Position numbers and translations under genes: made by a program. 42,449 nucleotides of DNA from Bacteroidia bacterium (lineage in GTDB: Bacteria; Bacteroidota; Bacteroidia; Bacteroidales; UBA932). The stretch covers positions 1 through 42,449 of the forward strand of contig JAUMVX010000020.1 of assembly GCA_030529945.1 (NCBI GenBank), in the 5' to 3' direction. This document shows, in pieces, positions 8,768-17,628 of the stretch; position 1 is the stretch's first letter, and each line of letters starts with the position of its first letter. Below the pieces are notes generated by a model that saw only the letters and a list, made by a program, of their open reading frames with translations, searched no databases and was not told the DNA's origin.

Positions 8768-11700
8768 ATGCGCGCACGTGTGGACATTTCTCCGTTCTCT
8801 GTGATTCTGGTGATGCTGGCGCTTTCGGTAATCGGCATCCTCAGTATGGGGCGTCTGCATATCCAATACAAACCCTCTAAGGGAAGCCGCTCCATTTCCG
8901 TCTCCTACGCCCTTGGCGGGGCGTCCGCTGAAGTGGTGGAGTCTGAGGTCACCTCGAAGATTGAAGGCGTGCTTTCGGGCCTGAAAGGCTGCACGGGGAT
9001 ATCTTCCATATCCGGGAAGGGTTCCGGAAGCGTAACCGTCTCCTTCGACAAGAAAACTGATATGGCGGCCGCCCGTTTCGATGTGGCTTCGGCCATCAGA
9101 AACATCTATCCGAGCCTTCCGCCGAATGCCTCATATCCTTCCATTTCCCTTAATTCCGGCGGAAACAAGAGTTCCACCGCCATCAGTTACCGGATAAAGG
9201 GGAGTCTGCCGTCTCGGGAACTGAGCCGTTTCGCGGAGCGCAGCATACAGCCGGCAATCTCTCTCATAGAAGGTGTGGACAAGGTAAGCGTCAGCGGTTC
9301 GACTCCTTACCACTGGGTGATCACCTTCGATGCGGCACAGGCTTCGGCTCTGGGAATCAGCGCGAATGATATCGCCGATGCATTCAGGCACTTTTTCCGG
9401 GAAGAAATGCCGGGAATGACTGAAGAGGACGGACGTCTTATGGCGGTCCGTCTTGTGACCGGGGGGAATGATGAAGATTTCGGCTCCATTCCGATTAAGC
9501 GGTCCGGAGAGCGTCTGGTCTATCTGAGGGACATTGCGGACTGGAAATATGTCGAGGCCCTTCCGGACAGTTATTACCGTATCAATGGACTGAATACGGT
9601 CACTCTCTCGGTATCCGTTTCAGAGAACTCCAATCTCGTTTCCACGGTCAAGGCCATAAAGAGGGAAATGGCCGCACTCCAGGAGGGTTTTCCCCACGAA
9701 ATCACGATCAGCACGGGCTATGACTCGTCGGAATACGTCGCCCGGGAACTGAACAAGATTTATCTCCGCACAGGACTTTGTCTTCTCATTCTGCTGCTTT
9801 TCGTGCTCATAACGAACCGTTCCTGGAAGAGCACTTTCATCGTGGCCGCTTCACTGACGGTAAATATCCTGATTTCCATAGCCTTCTATGCTTTTCTCGC
9901 TATCCCGGTGCACATCTACACTCTGGCCGGAATCACCGTCTCGCTGGGCATCGTCATAGACTCCACCATAGTGATGGCCGACCACTATGCCTATTACCGC
10001 GACAGGGGAGCCTTCCCGGATCTTCTGATGGCGATACTTACCACTGTGGCTGCCCTGCTGCTGATTCTGCTCCTGCCGGAATCCGAAAGGGGAAATCTGA
10101 CTGATTTCATATGGGTCATAGCCATCAATCTCTGCGTCTCACTCGCTGTGGCGTTTTTCTTCATCCCGGCCCTGATGGATTATCTGCCCGGTAAACGCGC
10201 GATGCCTGCGGCTATGGTCCGCCGAAGCCGCCGCGTCATAAAGTGGAACTCTCTGTATTCCCGGTATATAAGCTGGGGGACACGGCATCGCCTGGTGTAT
10301 GTCGTGATATTCATCGCGGCTTTCGGCCTGCCGCTTTTCCTAATTCCGGAACCGTCTTCAAAGGAGAAGGGGCCATTCTATGAAAAATACGTCAGACCCG
10401 TTCTTTCCTGGAAGCCCTATGCCTCGAACAGGGAAGAGATAGAAAAATGGACAGGCTCCACTTTCCGGCTGTTCTACAATTCTCTGGGACGGTCCAATTT
10501 CTACCGCGAGCCACAGAAACTCCAGCTGAACATCCGTGCGTCTATGCCCGAGGGCTGCAGCGTGCAGCAGCTGAACGAGGTCATAAAGGCTATGGAGAAC
10601 TATCTGGCATCCTTCGATGAGATATCTGTATTTACTACATCCGTCGAATCATATGACCGGGGCACGATAACGGTGGAATTTAAGCCCGAGTACGAGCATA
10701 CGAATTTCCCTCTGCTCCTGAAGTCCAAGGTCACGGCTATGGCCATAAACTTCGGCGGAGCCTCCTGGACCATCACCGGTGTAGATGACACGTTCTTCAA
10801 CAATAGTATCGGCAGTTATTTCAAGAGCGGCAACATCGCCCTTCGCGGCTACAATTACAGGGAACTGTACCGCTATGCGGAGATAATGGCGGACTATCTC
10901 GCACGGAACCCGAGGGTCAGCGAGCCGGAAATCTGGAGTTCCGGCTGGATGGGCCGGCCGGAGACGGAATATGTGCTTGACTATGATTTCAGCCGTCTCG
11001 CGGCTCTCGGAGCCAGTCCCTACTCCTATTACGGAGCACTGTCATCTCTGGTCTATGACGAGAGGATAGCCGTCATCCGGACGGGGGAGGAGCCGGTGGA
11101 TGTAGTTCTGCGTTCATCCGATACCGATGTCTATGATATCTGGCATCTGCTGAATGAGCCTGTTCAGGTCGATTCCGTGAAAGCGACGCTGTCGGAAGTC
11201 GGCAGTCTGGTGAAAAGGCAGTCCGGACTGGATATCCGGAAAGTGAACCAGTCCTATTCTCTCAACGTATGTTTCGATTTCGTAGGAAGTTACGAATTGG
11301 CTAAAAAGAACATCCTGTCTGCCGTGGCCTATATGAATGACGAGGTCTTGCCGCTCGGCTTTCAGGCGGGAGACAGTAACGCCGGCTGGTTCGACGGGCA
11401 CAAGGAACGCTATGCCCGGCTTATTCTGCTGATAGTTCTGGTCATCTACGTTATGCTGGCTATGGCGTTCGAGTCCCTGCGCTACCCTTTTGCGGTGATT
11501 CTTATGATTCCGCTATCCTTCATCGGACTCTTTCTGGTGTTCGGCGTAACGGATTTCGCCTTCGACCAGGGAGGGTTCGCCGCCTTCGTGATGCTCTGCG
11601 GCGTCACGGTGAACGCCGGCATCTATCTCGTGAACAGCTGGCAGAACCAGAAAAAACGCTATGCGGACCCGCTCAAGGCATACATAAGGGCTTATAATCA

Positions 11701-11917
11701 CAAGATTAAACCCATAATGCTGACCGTCCTCTCGACCGTTCTGGGCCTGCTGCCGTTCCTTACGGACGGCCCTTCGGAGGTGTTCTGGTTCGACTTCGCG
11801 GCCGGCACCATCGGGGGAATGCTCTTCTCCATCATCGCCCTGCTTCTGGTCCTCCCGGTATTCCTGCTGAAGCGCAGCGGGCGAAGCGGCAGGCGGGGCG
11901 CTGCGGAAAGCGGCTGA
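8768..11917 (+). CDS. RND efflux permease, second of two
   Basis: 1049 residues from ATG 8768; GTG 8762, overlapping the previous stop as GTGA, would add two residues. The RND architecture is clear: TM1 (FSVILVMLALSVIGILSMG), porter loop starting KGSRSISVSYALGGASAE, and a TM4 motif GIVIDSTIVMADH with Asp398 followed by Ser399. A second periplasmic loop precedes the C-terminal TM block, which has FESLRYPFAVILMIPLSFIG and GVTVNAGIYLVN (Asn at the AcrB Lys position). It is clearly diverged from the first permease rather than a recent duplicate. A channel, one adaptor and two unlike permeases resemble the MdtABC arrangement, where two permeases assemble as a mixed trimer. Whether that holds here is inference. 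Confidence 0.92.
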   Translation: MRARVDISPFSVILVMLALSVIGILSMGRLHIQYKPSKGSRSISVSYALGGASAEVVESEVTSKIEGVLSGLKGCTGISSISGKGSGSVTVSFDKKTDMAAARFDVASAIRNIYPSLPPNASYPSISLNSGGNKSSTAISYRIKGSLPSRELSRFAERSIQPAISLIEGVDKVSVSGSTPYHWVITFDAAQASALGISANDIADAFRHFFREEMPGMTEEDGRLMAVRLVTGGNDEDFGSIPIKRSGERLVYLRDIADWKYVEALPDSYYRINGLNTVTLSVSVSENSNLVSTVKAIKREMAALQEGFPHEITISTGYDSSEYVARELNKIYLRTGLCLLILLLFVLITNRSWKSTFIVAASLTVNILISIAFYAFLAIPVHIYTLAGITVSLGIVIDSTIVMADHYAYYRDRGAFPDLLMAILTTVAALLLILLLPESERGNLTDFIWVIAINLCVSLAVAFFFIPALMDYLPGKRAMPAAMVRRSRRVIKWNSLYSRYISWGTRHRLVYVVIFIAAFGLPLFLIPEPSSKEKGPFYEKYVRPVLSWKPYASNREEIEKWTGSTFRLFYNSLGRSNFYREPQKLQLNIRASMPEGCSVQQLNEVIKAMENYLASFDEISVFTTSVESYDRGTITVEFKPEYEHTNFPLLLKSKVTAMAINFGGASWTITGVDDTFFNNSIGSYFKSGNIALRGYNYRELYRYAEIMADYLARNPRVSEPEIWSSGWMGRPETEYVLDYDFSRLAALGASPYSYYGALSSLVYDERIAVIRTGEEPVDVVLRSSDTDVYDIWHLLNEPVQVDSVKATLSEVGSLVKRQSGLDIRKVNQSYSLNVCFDFVGSYELAKKNILSAVAYMNDEVLPLGFQAGDSNAGWFDGHKERYARLILLIVLVIYVMLAMAFESLRYPFAVILMIPLSFIGLFLVFGVTDFAFDQGGFAAFVMLCGVTVNAGIYLVNSWQNQKKRYADPLKAYIRAYNHKIKPIMLTVLSTVLGLLPFLTDGPSEVFWFDFAAGTIGGMLFSIIALLLVLPVFLLKRSGRSGRRGAAESG

Positions 11918-11948
11918 AAAAGGCTCCTGCATTTTTAGATAATATGCG

Positions 11949-11956
11949 TACCTTTG
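11949..11956 (+). promoter_or_regulatory. Bacteroidota -7 element for queA
   Basis: TACCTTTG matches the phylum consensus TAnnTTTG. It lies 22 bp before ATG 11978, so transcription would start near 11963 with a leader of about 15 nt. No clear TTTG -33 box is seen. It lies 32 bp after the efflux operon stop, so queA probably has its own transcript. Confidence 0.6.
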
Positions 11957-11977
11957 CGCCGCAAAAACAGAAAACGG

Positions 11978-13204
11978 ATGATACCTCATATTCATATCGA
12001 AGATTTCGATTATCCGCTTCCGGAGGGGCGCATCGCGAAATATCCCCTCGCGCAGCGGGACTCCTCGAAACTGCTTCGCTACCGTGAAGGAAGAGTGGAT
12101 GAATTCATTTTCAGGCAGTTGCCCGAACTTCTGCCCGATAACGGAATTATGGTCTTCAACGACACGAAAGTCGTTCCGGCCCGCCTGCATTTCCGCAAGG
12201 AATCGGGCGCCCGCATAGAAATCTTCTGCCTCGAACCGCTCAGTCCGGCCGAGTACAACACCGTCTTCGCCACCACTTCCACCTGCACCTGGCGCTGCAT
12301 CATAGGCAACGCGAAACGCTGGAAGTCGGGCGCAGTCTCCCTCTGCAACCCGGACGCGGACCCGGGCGTCGCGGAAATGAACCTGCGTGCGGAGCTGATT
12401 GGACGCAGCGGCGAAAGCGCTGCCGTCCGCTTCCTCTGGGACGACGGTGCGCCTTTCTCCCGCGTGCTCGAAGTCTGCGGCAGCGTCCCGATTCCGCCTT
12501 ATCTGAAACGGGAGACGGAGGCTGTCGACATTGAGCGTTATCAGACGCTTTACGCCAAGTACCGGGGTTCCGTGGCCGCGCCGACCGCCGGACTGCACTT
12601 TACGGATGAAGTGATCGGAGGTATCGCCGCCAAGGGAATCGACATCGGGAACGTCTGCCTGCACGTGGGTGCGGGGACGTTTCTGCCGGTGAAGTCCTCC
12701 GACGTGGCGGAACACCCGATGCACCGCGAGCCTTTCTCGGTGAGCCTCAGCCTCTTGCGCAAGCTGCGCGAGAATCTCGAAAGGGGACTGGAGCAGCGCC
12801 CGCTCATCGCCGTCGGCACCACCTCCGTGCGCACGCTCGAGTCGCTCTACTACATCGGAGTGAGCATATTGGAGACGGGCGCGCCTGCGGACGTCGCCCA
12901 ATGGGCCCCCTACACCCGCGAATACTCCGTCGGCACGGCCGAGGCGCTCGGAGCAATCGTAGGTTATCTCGAGTCGAACGGGCTCGAGAGTCTCGTCTGC
13001 GGCACGCGCATCATCATAGTGCCGGGCTTCCGCTTCCGTCTCACCGACCTGATGGTGACGAACTTCCACCAGCCGCAGAGTACGCTCCTGCTGCTCATTT
13101 CGGCCTTTGTCGGAGGCGACTGGCACAGCATCTACGACTACGCTCTCGCGCACGATTTCCGCTTCCTGAGCTACGGTGACAGCTCGCTGCTGTACCGCAG
13201 TTGA
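11978..13204 (+). CDS. queA: S-adenosylmethionine:tRNA ribosyltransferase-isomerase
   Basis: 408 residues from ATG 11978 (MIPHIHIEDFDYPLP). A TTG at 11954 in the same frame lies inside the promoter and is unlikely to be used. QueA transfers and isomerises the ribose of SAM onto preQ1 at tRNA wobble position 34 to give epoxyqueuosine. Family motifs are the N-terminal FDYPLPEGRIAKYPLAQRDSS, the central VPIPPYLKRE, YAKYRGSVAAPTAGLHFT, HVGAGTFLPV, and the C-terminal LMVTNFHQPQSTLLLLISAF. It is longer than the ~350-residue enterobacterial enzyme because of an insert around residues 90-150, a feature I recall for Bacteroidota members. Monocistronic by its promoter and the following one. Confidence 0.95.
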   Translation: MIPHIHIEDFDYPLPEGRIAKYPLAQRDSSKLLRYREGRVDEFIFRQLPELLPDNGIMVFNDTKVVPARLHFRKESGARIEIFCLEPLSPAEYNTVFATTSTCTWRCIIGNAKRWKSGAVSLCNPDADPGVAEMNLRAELIGRSGESAAVRFLWDDGAPFSRVLEVCGSVPIPPYLKRETEAVDIERYQTLYAKYRGSVAAPTAGLHFTDEVIGGIAAKGIDIGNVCLHVGAGTFLPVKSSDVAEHPMHREPFSVSLSLLRKLRENLERGLEQRPLIAVGTTSVRTLESLYYIGVSILETGAPADVAQWAPYTREYSVGTAEALGAIVGYLESNGLESLVCGTRIIIVPGFRFRLTDLMVTNFHQPQSTLLLLISAFVGGDWHSIYDYALAHDFRFLSYGDSSLLYRS

Positions 13205-13206
13205 AA

Positions 13207-13238
13207 TTTGGCGGTTTCCGCCTTTTTACATAGCTTTG
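13207..13238 (+). promoter_or_regulatory. Promoter of the acyltransferase gene (-33 TTTG, -7 TAGCTTTG)
   Basis: TTTG at 13207-13210 and TAGCTTTG at 13231-13238 are separated by 20 bp, close to the Bacteroidota sigma-ABfr layout. The predicted start of transcription is near 13245, 15 nt before GTG 13260. The element overlaps the queA stop region and helps fix the downstream start codon. Confidence 0.72.
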
Positions 13239-13259
13239 CCTTTCCAAATCTTTTTTGAC

Positions 13260-14420
13260 GTGGAACAGAACCAAGACCTTGAGGATATAATTCCTTATAA
13301 CGACGAAGAAGCCGTGCAGGCGCTGCGCAAAGTGGCTCAGCATCCGGCAGTGTCGGCTATATCCAAGTATTTGTTTCCGAACGAGCCGTCCGGCTTCCTC
13401 GCCGGCCTGCTCGGCAATATGCACAGCATAGACGAGTTCCAGTCGGTGGTGATGAGCACCGCCATAGACTGGGTGCTGAACACCACCACGCACTGCTTCT
13501 CCTACGACGGAATAGCGAATCTGCGCGATACCGACAGACGCTTCCTGCTGCTGTCGAACCACCGCGACATCATACTCGACCCGGCCATAACGCAGTATGT
13601 ACTGAATAAGAACGGACTTCCGATGACGGAAATATGCGTAGGCAGCAACCTTCTGAGCAGCAAGACTCTGGAGTATCTTCTGCGCTCGAACAGGATGATA
13701 AAGGTGATCCGGGGCATCTCGGCCCGCGAGACCTATCTCTCCTCGCAGATCCTTTCGCACTACATCCGCGAATCCATAACCACAGGCCGCTCCTCGGTAT
13801 GGCTCGCCCAGCGTCAGGGACGCACGAAAAACGGTCTCGACACCACCGAGCAGGGACTGCTCAAGATGCTGGATATGAGTGGGACACACTCCTTCGCCGA
13901 GAATTTCATCGAGCTCAGCATCGTGCCGCTCAGCATATCCTACGAATACGAACCCTGCGACATCCGCAAGGCACGCGAACTTCTCATCTCGCGCAGCCGT
14001 CCTTACGTCAAGGGCAAGCGCGAAGACCTGCACAGCATCATCATCGGCATACGCCAGCAGAAGGGGAACGTGCACCTGAGCATCGGCAGTCCTCTGCCGG
14101 CGGAGGAAATCGAAGCGGCGGAGCGGGCTGAGGTGAAGAACGACCGCTACCAGGCCATCCGCCACGCTGTGGACAGGCACATCATAGAGGGTTACAGGCT
14201 TTGGATGACTAACTTCATCGCCTACGATATGGTGAACGGGACTACCAAGTATGCGGACCGTTACCAGAAAGAGAGCGTCGACCGCTTCAAGGCCTATATG
14301 GCTCACAAAATGGAAAAGGTCGAATCCTCTCTCGACAGATCCGACCTTCGTGAAATTTTCCTCAGAATCTACTCAAACCCCGTTACGGCGAAAGAGGAGC
14401 TGGGCTTCCCCGTTCAGTGA
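13260..14420 (+). CDS. Glycerolipid-type acyltransferase (PlsC/LPLAT superfamily)
   Basis: 386 residues from GTG 13260. A longer frame opening at 13176 would place the start inside queA and upstream of the promoter, so GTG is preferred. The acyltransferase motif I is NHRDIILD (residues 100-107), fitting NHxxxxD with catalytic His-Asp. A motif near 183-192 (AQRQGRTKNG) corresponds to the phosphate-binding block (often FPEGTRS in PlsC). VGSNLL and IKVIRGISARE lie between them. No clear transmembrane helix is seen, so it is probably peripheral to the inner membrane. The likely role is acyl transfer to glycerol-3-phosphate, lysophosphatidate or another amphipathic acceptor. It converges with the mscS gene, ending 26 bp from its 3' end. 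Confidence 0.8.
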   Translation: MEQNQDLEDIIPYNDEEAVQALRKVAQHPAVSAISKYLFPNEPSGFLAGLLGNMHSIDEFQSVVMSTAIDWVLNTTTHCFSYDGIANLRDTDRRFLLLSNHRDIILDPAITQYVLNKNGLPMTEICVGSNLLSSKTLEYLLRSNRMIKVIRGISARETYLSSQILSHYIRESITTGRSSVWLAQRQGRTKNGLDTTEQGLLKMLDMSGTHSFAENFIELSIVPLSISYEYEPCDIRKARELLISRSRPYVKGKREDLHSIIIGIRQQKGNVHLSIGSPLPAEEIEAAERAEVKNDRYQAIRHAVDRHIIEGYRLWMTNFIAYDMVNGTTKYADRYQKESVDRFKAYMAHKMEKVESSLDRSDLREIFLRIYSNPVTAKEELGFPVQ

Positions 14421-14446
14421 TTCGTCCCGGAGCGGGAAAGCGGTTC

Positions 14447-15373
14447 TCAGTTTTCCATCTTCAGCTTCGTGTAGGCGAAGCGGAAACCTCTTGCAGGCAG
14501 CTCAGTATAGAGCCGCTTGTTCATATCGTGCATCAGAGACCAGTAGTCCTCCGTCTTCATCCATACGCGGAGCATAAAGGTCACGCTCTTCTCGTTCAGG
14601 GCAGTCAGAGCCACATAAGGATCTGAAGCGCCGGCTGTCCCGGAATCCAGGATGCGCGGCTCCTGCGAGGCGATGGCCCTTATCGCCTCCATACACTCGT
14701 CCGCGGGCGTGCCGTACTCCATTTCCAGATTCCAGTCCAGACGGCGTATGGCGTTCACGTTATAATTGTCCACCGTGCCGTTCGAAATCGAGCCGTTCGG
14801 GATGGTGATGATGCGGTTGTCCGTGGTCGTGATTTTCGTGCTCATAATGTTCACGTCCGTCACGGTGCCGAGGTTGCCCTGCACGCTTATGAAATCCCCC
14901 GCCTTGAAAGGCTTGAAAATCAAGATTATAAGACCTCCCGCCAGATTCTCCATCGTGCCGCTGAGAGCAAGCCCTACCGCCATCGCTCCGGCTCCGAGCA
15001 TAGCCGCTATCGAGGTCGTGTTCACGCCCAATGCGCCCACTGTCAGCACGATGAGCAGTATGGTGAGCAGAATGCTCACCAATGAAGAAACGAAGCTCGC
15101 GAGAGTCTTCTCGGTCTTCCGGCGCTCGAAGGAGCGTGCGAGGCTCTTCTTTATGCGCCTTATGACCCACACCCCGATGAGGTAGATGGCCAGAGCGGCC
15201 AAGATCTTCAGACCGAACTGGATGAGGTTTTTGACGAGCTCCTCGAAGAAGCCCTGCGGATCGGTCGCCAGACTCTCGTGGATGTACCTGGCAGCGACCT
15301 TCACCGAATCGGCGATATTCACCGTATTCGTGTCCGGCGCGGGCAGCGCGCCGGTGAACTGCAGCGGTATCAT
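14447..15373 (-). CDS. mscS: Small-conductance mechanosensitive channel, MscS family
   Basis: 308 residues. Three transmembrane stretches lie in the first ~150 residues: ILAALAIYLIGVWVIRRI, LVSILLTILLIVLTVGALG and the pore-lining helix with the Gly/Ala pattern AAMLGAGAMAVGLALSG. The beta domain carries FKAGDFISVQGNLGTVTDVNI and RIITIPNGSISNGTVDNY, both standard for MscS. It releases solutes on hypo-osmotic shock. Its ATG shares a base with the stop of the cysteate synthase gene (TGATG), so translation is probably coupled. The operon also holds a cation antiporter; a link between sulfonate/lipid metabolism and envelope tension is possible but only inferred. Confidence 0.93.
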   Translation of the reverse strand: MIPLQFTGALPAPDTNTVNIADSVKVAARYIHESLATDPQGFFEELVKNLIQFGLKILAALAIYLIGVWVIRRIKKSLARSFERRKTEKTLASFVSSLVSILLTILLIVLTVGALGVNTTSIAAMLGAGAMAVGLALSGTMENLAGGLIILIFKPFKAGDFISVQGNLGTVTDVNIMSTKITTTDNRIITIPNGSISNGTVDNYNVNAIRRLDWNLEMEYGTPADECMEAIRAIASQEPRILDSGTAGASDPYVALTALNEKSVTFMLRVWMKTEDYWSLMHDMNKRLYTELPARGFRFAYTKLKMEN

Positions 15374-16656
15374 CAGAACAGGGCGTCGACCGCAGCGATG
15401 ATTTCCTCAGCCGGCAGCGCCGGGTCGAGCACGAGCTGAGGCTCCTCCTCGACGTAGCCCCTGCTCATAGCCTTGAGCAGACCGCCGCCTGTAATGTTCA
15501 GCATAACCGTGTCTGTAGGGGAGATCTTCCCCTGCTCCAGAGCCTTCGCCACCGCCGCCACAGCCGTAGCCGCAGCCGGAAGCAGGTCATAGCCCTCAGC
15601 CTTCATACCGCGTATGATCCAGGCCACGATCTCGTCGTTCGACACCGCGAAAAAGTCTCCGCCCGTATCCTTGAGCACATCATACAGACCTCCCGCGAGG
15701 CTGTACGGCGGCTTGCGGTTCGAAAGCACCTTGGCGAGTATCACCTCGGACTTCTTTCTGGACTCCTCGGCGCTCATATCCACCAGCTCTCTGGAACCGG
15801 CCTTCCAGGAATCGTGCATCAGAGTGAAAGGACTGTTCTGCGAGACGAAAATCTTCATCTTGTGCGTCCCGAAGCGTCCGTCCTCGATGAGGCGCAGATT
15901 GTTCTCGTACGCCGCGATGGCCCCCGTGCCGCTGCCCACAGCCTGAAAATAAGCGTCCGGGATGCGTCCGATGCACTCCACGGCGCTCAGCAGTGTCGTA
16001 CCCATACCGTCGCGCCGTGCGATGTTCTTCGCTCCGCCCTCGAGCATATACTTAGGGTCGCGGGCGAGTTTCTCGCCCAATGCTATGGCGTCATAGTAGT
16101 CGGCTCCCTGCGGCGCTGCGATGATCTTCACGCAGTCGCGCAGCTTCCGGGTGAACCACATATCGTGTCTGTTGTCCTCCGGGATGCAGATTACCGCCGG
16201 GATGTTGTTGTCCGAGCAGACCCTCGCGAAAGCGCGCGCGGTGTTTCCCGCGGACTGCACTATGAGCCTGCGTTTGCAGCCCTTCGGAATCCTGGCGCAG
16301 ACCGAGAAAGCCTCAGTCTCCTTGAAGGAGCAGGTGCTCATATTCGCCCCGAGCCTCGGACAATAGCCCGAGAAGGTGATGTACAGGTTCTCCATCCCCA
16401 GAATCTTGGCGAAGCCCTTGCTCTTATAGGTCACCGGGGCGTGGGAGTGGCGCAGCGTACGCTTTATCGGAAGCCACTCCGCATATCTGTAGAGTCCCTT
16501 GAGGTCCTCTCTCGGAGTGAACAGGCTGTTCTCGTAAACGGCTCTGACGAGCGAAGGGGAAGTGGCCTGCGGGTCGGCGAGAGACCAGCCCTCGTCATCG
16601 AAGATGCGGCCGGTCCCGACATTCATCAGACGGTACTTGGTAGGTTCAAATTTCAT
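15373..16656 (-). CDS. Cysteate synthase (PLP fold-type II, threonine-synthase-like)
   Basis: 427 residues. The PLP fold is shown by TCSFKETEAF with Schiff-base Lys112, SAGNT (135-139) and the phosphate-binding GSGTG (241-245). It does not read as a typical ThrC. The series YAEWLPIK, APVTYKSKGFAKILG, LYITFSGYCPRLGA, NIARRDGMGTT and YFQAVGSGTGAIAAYE matches the cysteate synthase family (TIGR03844, founded on the Methanosarcina enzyme). That enzyme makes L-cysteate from O-phospho-L-serine and sulfite. In Bacteroidota, cysteate feeds sulfonolipid (capnine/sulfobacin) synthesis. Thr or homoserine phosphate as substrate is the alternative. The gene starts 15 bp after the antiporter gene and overlaps mscS. 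The fatty-acyl condensing partner is not in the window. The assignment is from memory of the family, without alignment. Confidence 0.8.
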   Translation of the reverse strand: MKFEPTKYRLMNVGTGRIFDDEGWSLADPQATSPSLVRAVYENSLFTPREDLKGLYRYAEWLPIKRTLRHSHAPVTYKSKGFAKILGMENLYITFSGYCPRLGANMSTCSFKETEAFSVCARIPKGCKRRLIVQSAGNTARAFARVCSDNNIPAVICIPEDNRHDMWFTRKLRDCVKIIAAPQGADYYDAIALGEKLARDPKYMLEGGAKNIARRDGMGTTLLSAVECIGRIPDAYFQAVGSGTGAIAAYENNLRLIEDGRFGTHKMKIFVSQNSPFTLMHDSWKAGSRELVDMSAEESRKKSEVILAKVLSNRKPPYSLAGGLYDVLKDTGGDFFAVSNDEIVAWIIRGMKAEGYDLLPAAATAVAAVAKALEQGKISPTDTVMLNITGGGLLKAMSRGYVEEEPQLVLDPALPAEEIIAAVDALF

Positions 16657-16671
16657 ATTCTATAGGTTTTA

Positions 16672-17628
16672 TCACATATTCCTGAAAAGCCAGAAAAGGT
16701 AGCCGGCATAGCAGAGCAGCAGAATCGCCCCGTCCGCGCGGTCCATCGAATTCTTCCTGAAGCTGAATGCGCTGAGCAGCACCAGCAGTGCGCTGAGCAG
16801 CAGAATTCCCATATCCACGAGGTTCATCGAAGCGAACGACAGCGGACACACGATGGAGGAAAGACCGAGTATCAGCAGGATGTTGAACACATTGGACCCC
16901 AATATGTTGCCCAGCGCGAGCTGTCCCTTTCCCTTCAACGCGGCGACCACCGAAGTGGCCAGCTCCGGCAGGGAGGTCCCGCCCGCGAGAATCGTGATCG
17001 CGATGAACTTGTCCGACACTCCCAGCATCTGCGCGATGCCAGTCGCCGAGTTCACGAACAGCTTGCCTCCGAATATGAGGCCGGCGAGGCCGGCCAATAC
17101 CAGCACGGTCGACACGGGAACGGATCTCCGCTTGCCCTCCTCTCCTTCCACGACACCAGTGTTCGACCTGAAGCAGTGCCAGAGGTAGAGGACGAAAACT
17201 GTCAGAAAGACAGCGCCTTCTATCCTTGTGAGCATATCGGCCTTGCCGAGTCCCAGCAGGGTATGGCTCATACCGCAGAGAATCAGCAGCAGGGTGACGC
17301 CCACCATAATGGGGATGTCCGTAGTCTTGTTCTCCTTCGTGATGCCCACGGGCACGAGCACTGCGGTGAGGCCGAGGATGAGGAGGGTGTTGAAGATGTT
17401 GGAGCCCACCACATTGCCTATGGCCACATCGGCGTTGCCCTCGAAGGCTCCCGTGAGGCTGACCACCAGTTCCGGGCAGGAGGTTCCGAAGCCCACGATG
17501 GTAAGTCCGATTACGAATTCGCTCAGGCCCGTCTTGCGGGCGATGGAAGAAGCTCCGTCCACGAGCCAGTCGGCCCCCAGTACCACCAGGGCGAGTCCCG
17601 CGAGAAGGAGAAGAATCTGTATTGTCAT
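16672..17628 (-). CDS. Calcium/sodium antiporter family protein (CaCA, YrbG-like)
   Basis: 318 residues with about ten hydrophobic helices and the two inverted alpha repeats that define the CaCA superfamily: GFGTSCPELVVSL at 46-58 and AGGTSLPELATS at 215-226. Each carries the Glu (GxxTSxPE) that coordinates the cation in this fold. NVVGSNIFN and NILGSNVFN follow each repeat at equal distance. The product is an inner-membrane exchanger, probably extruding Ca2+ against Na+ or H+. It is first in an operon with cysteate synthase and mscS, with its own -7 element 21 bp upstream of the start. Ion specificity cannot be read from the sequence. Confidence 0.93.
   Translation of the reverse strand: MTIQILLLLAGLALVVLGADWLVDGASSIARKTGLSEFVIGLTIVGFGTSCPELVVSLTGAFEGNADVAIGNVVGSNIFNTLLILGLTAVLVPVGITKENKTTDIPIMVGVTLLLILCGMSHTLLGLGKADMLTRIEGAVFLTVFVLYLWHCFRSNTGVVEGEEGKRRSVPVSTVLVLAGLAGLIFGGKLFVNSATGIAQMLGVSDKFIAITILAGGTSLPELATSVVAALKGKGQLALGNILGSNVFNILLILGLSSIVCPLSFASMNLVDMGILLLSALLVLLSAFSFRKNSMDRADGAILLLCYAGYLFWLFRNM

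Noticed and set aside
11513-13153. 546-codon minus-strand frame opposite queA
   Set aside because: It is the antisense shadow of queA and the end of the RND gene; the translation is His/Arg/Glu-rich with no family motifs.
13095-14306. 403-codon minus-strand frame opposite the acyltransferase
   Set aside because: Shadow of a well-supported gene with its own promoter and motifs.
15373-16656. Annotation as threonine synthase (thrC)
   Set aside because: PLP motifs fit the superfamily, but the specific blocks around WLPIK, FSGYCPRLGA and YFQAVGSGTGAI read as cysteate synthase; kept only as the alternative.
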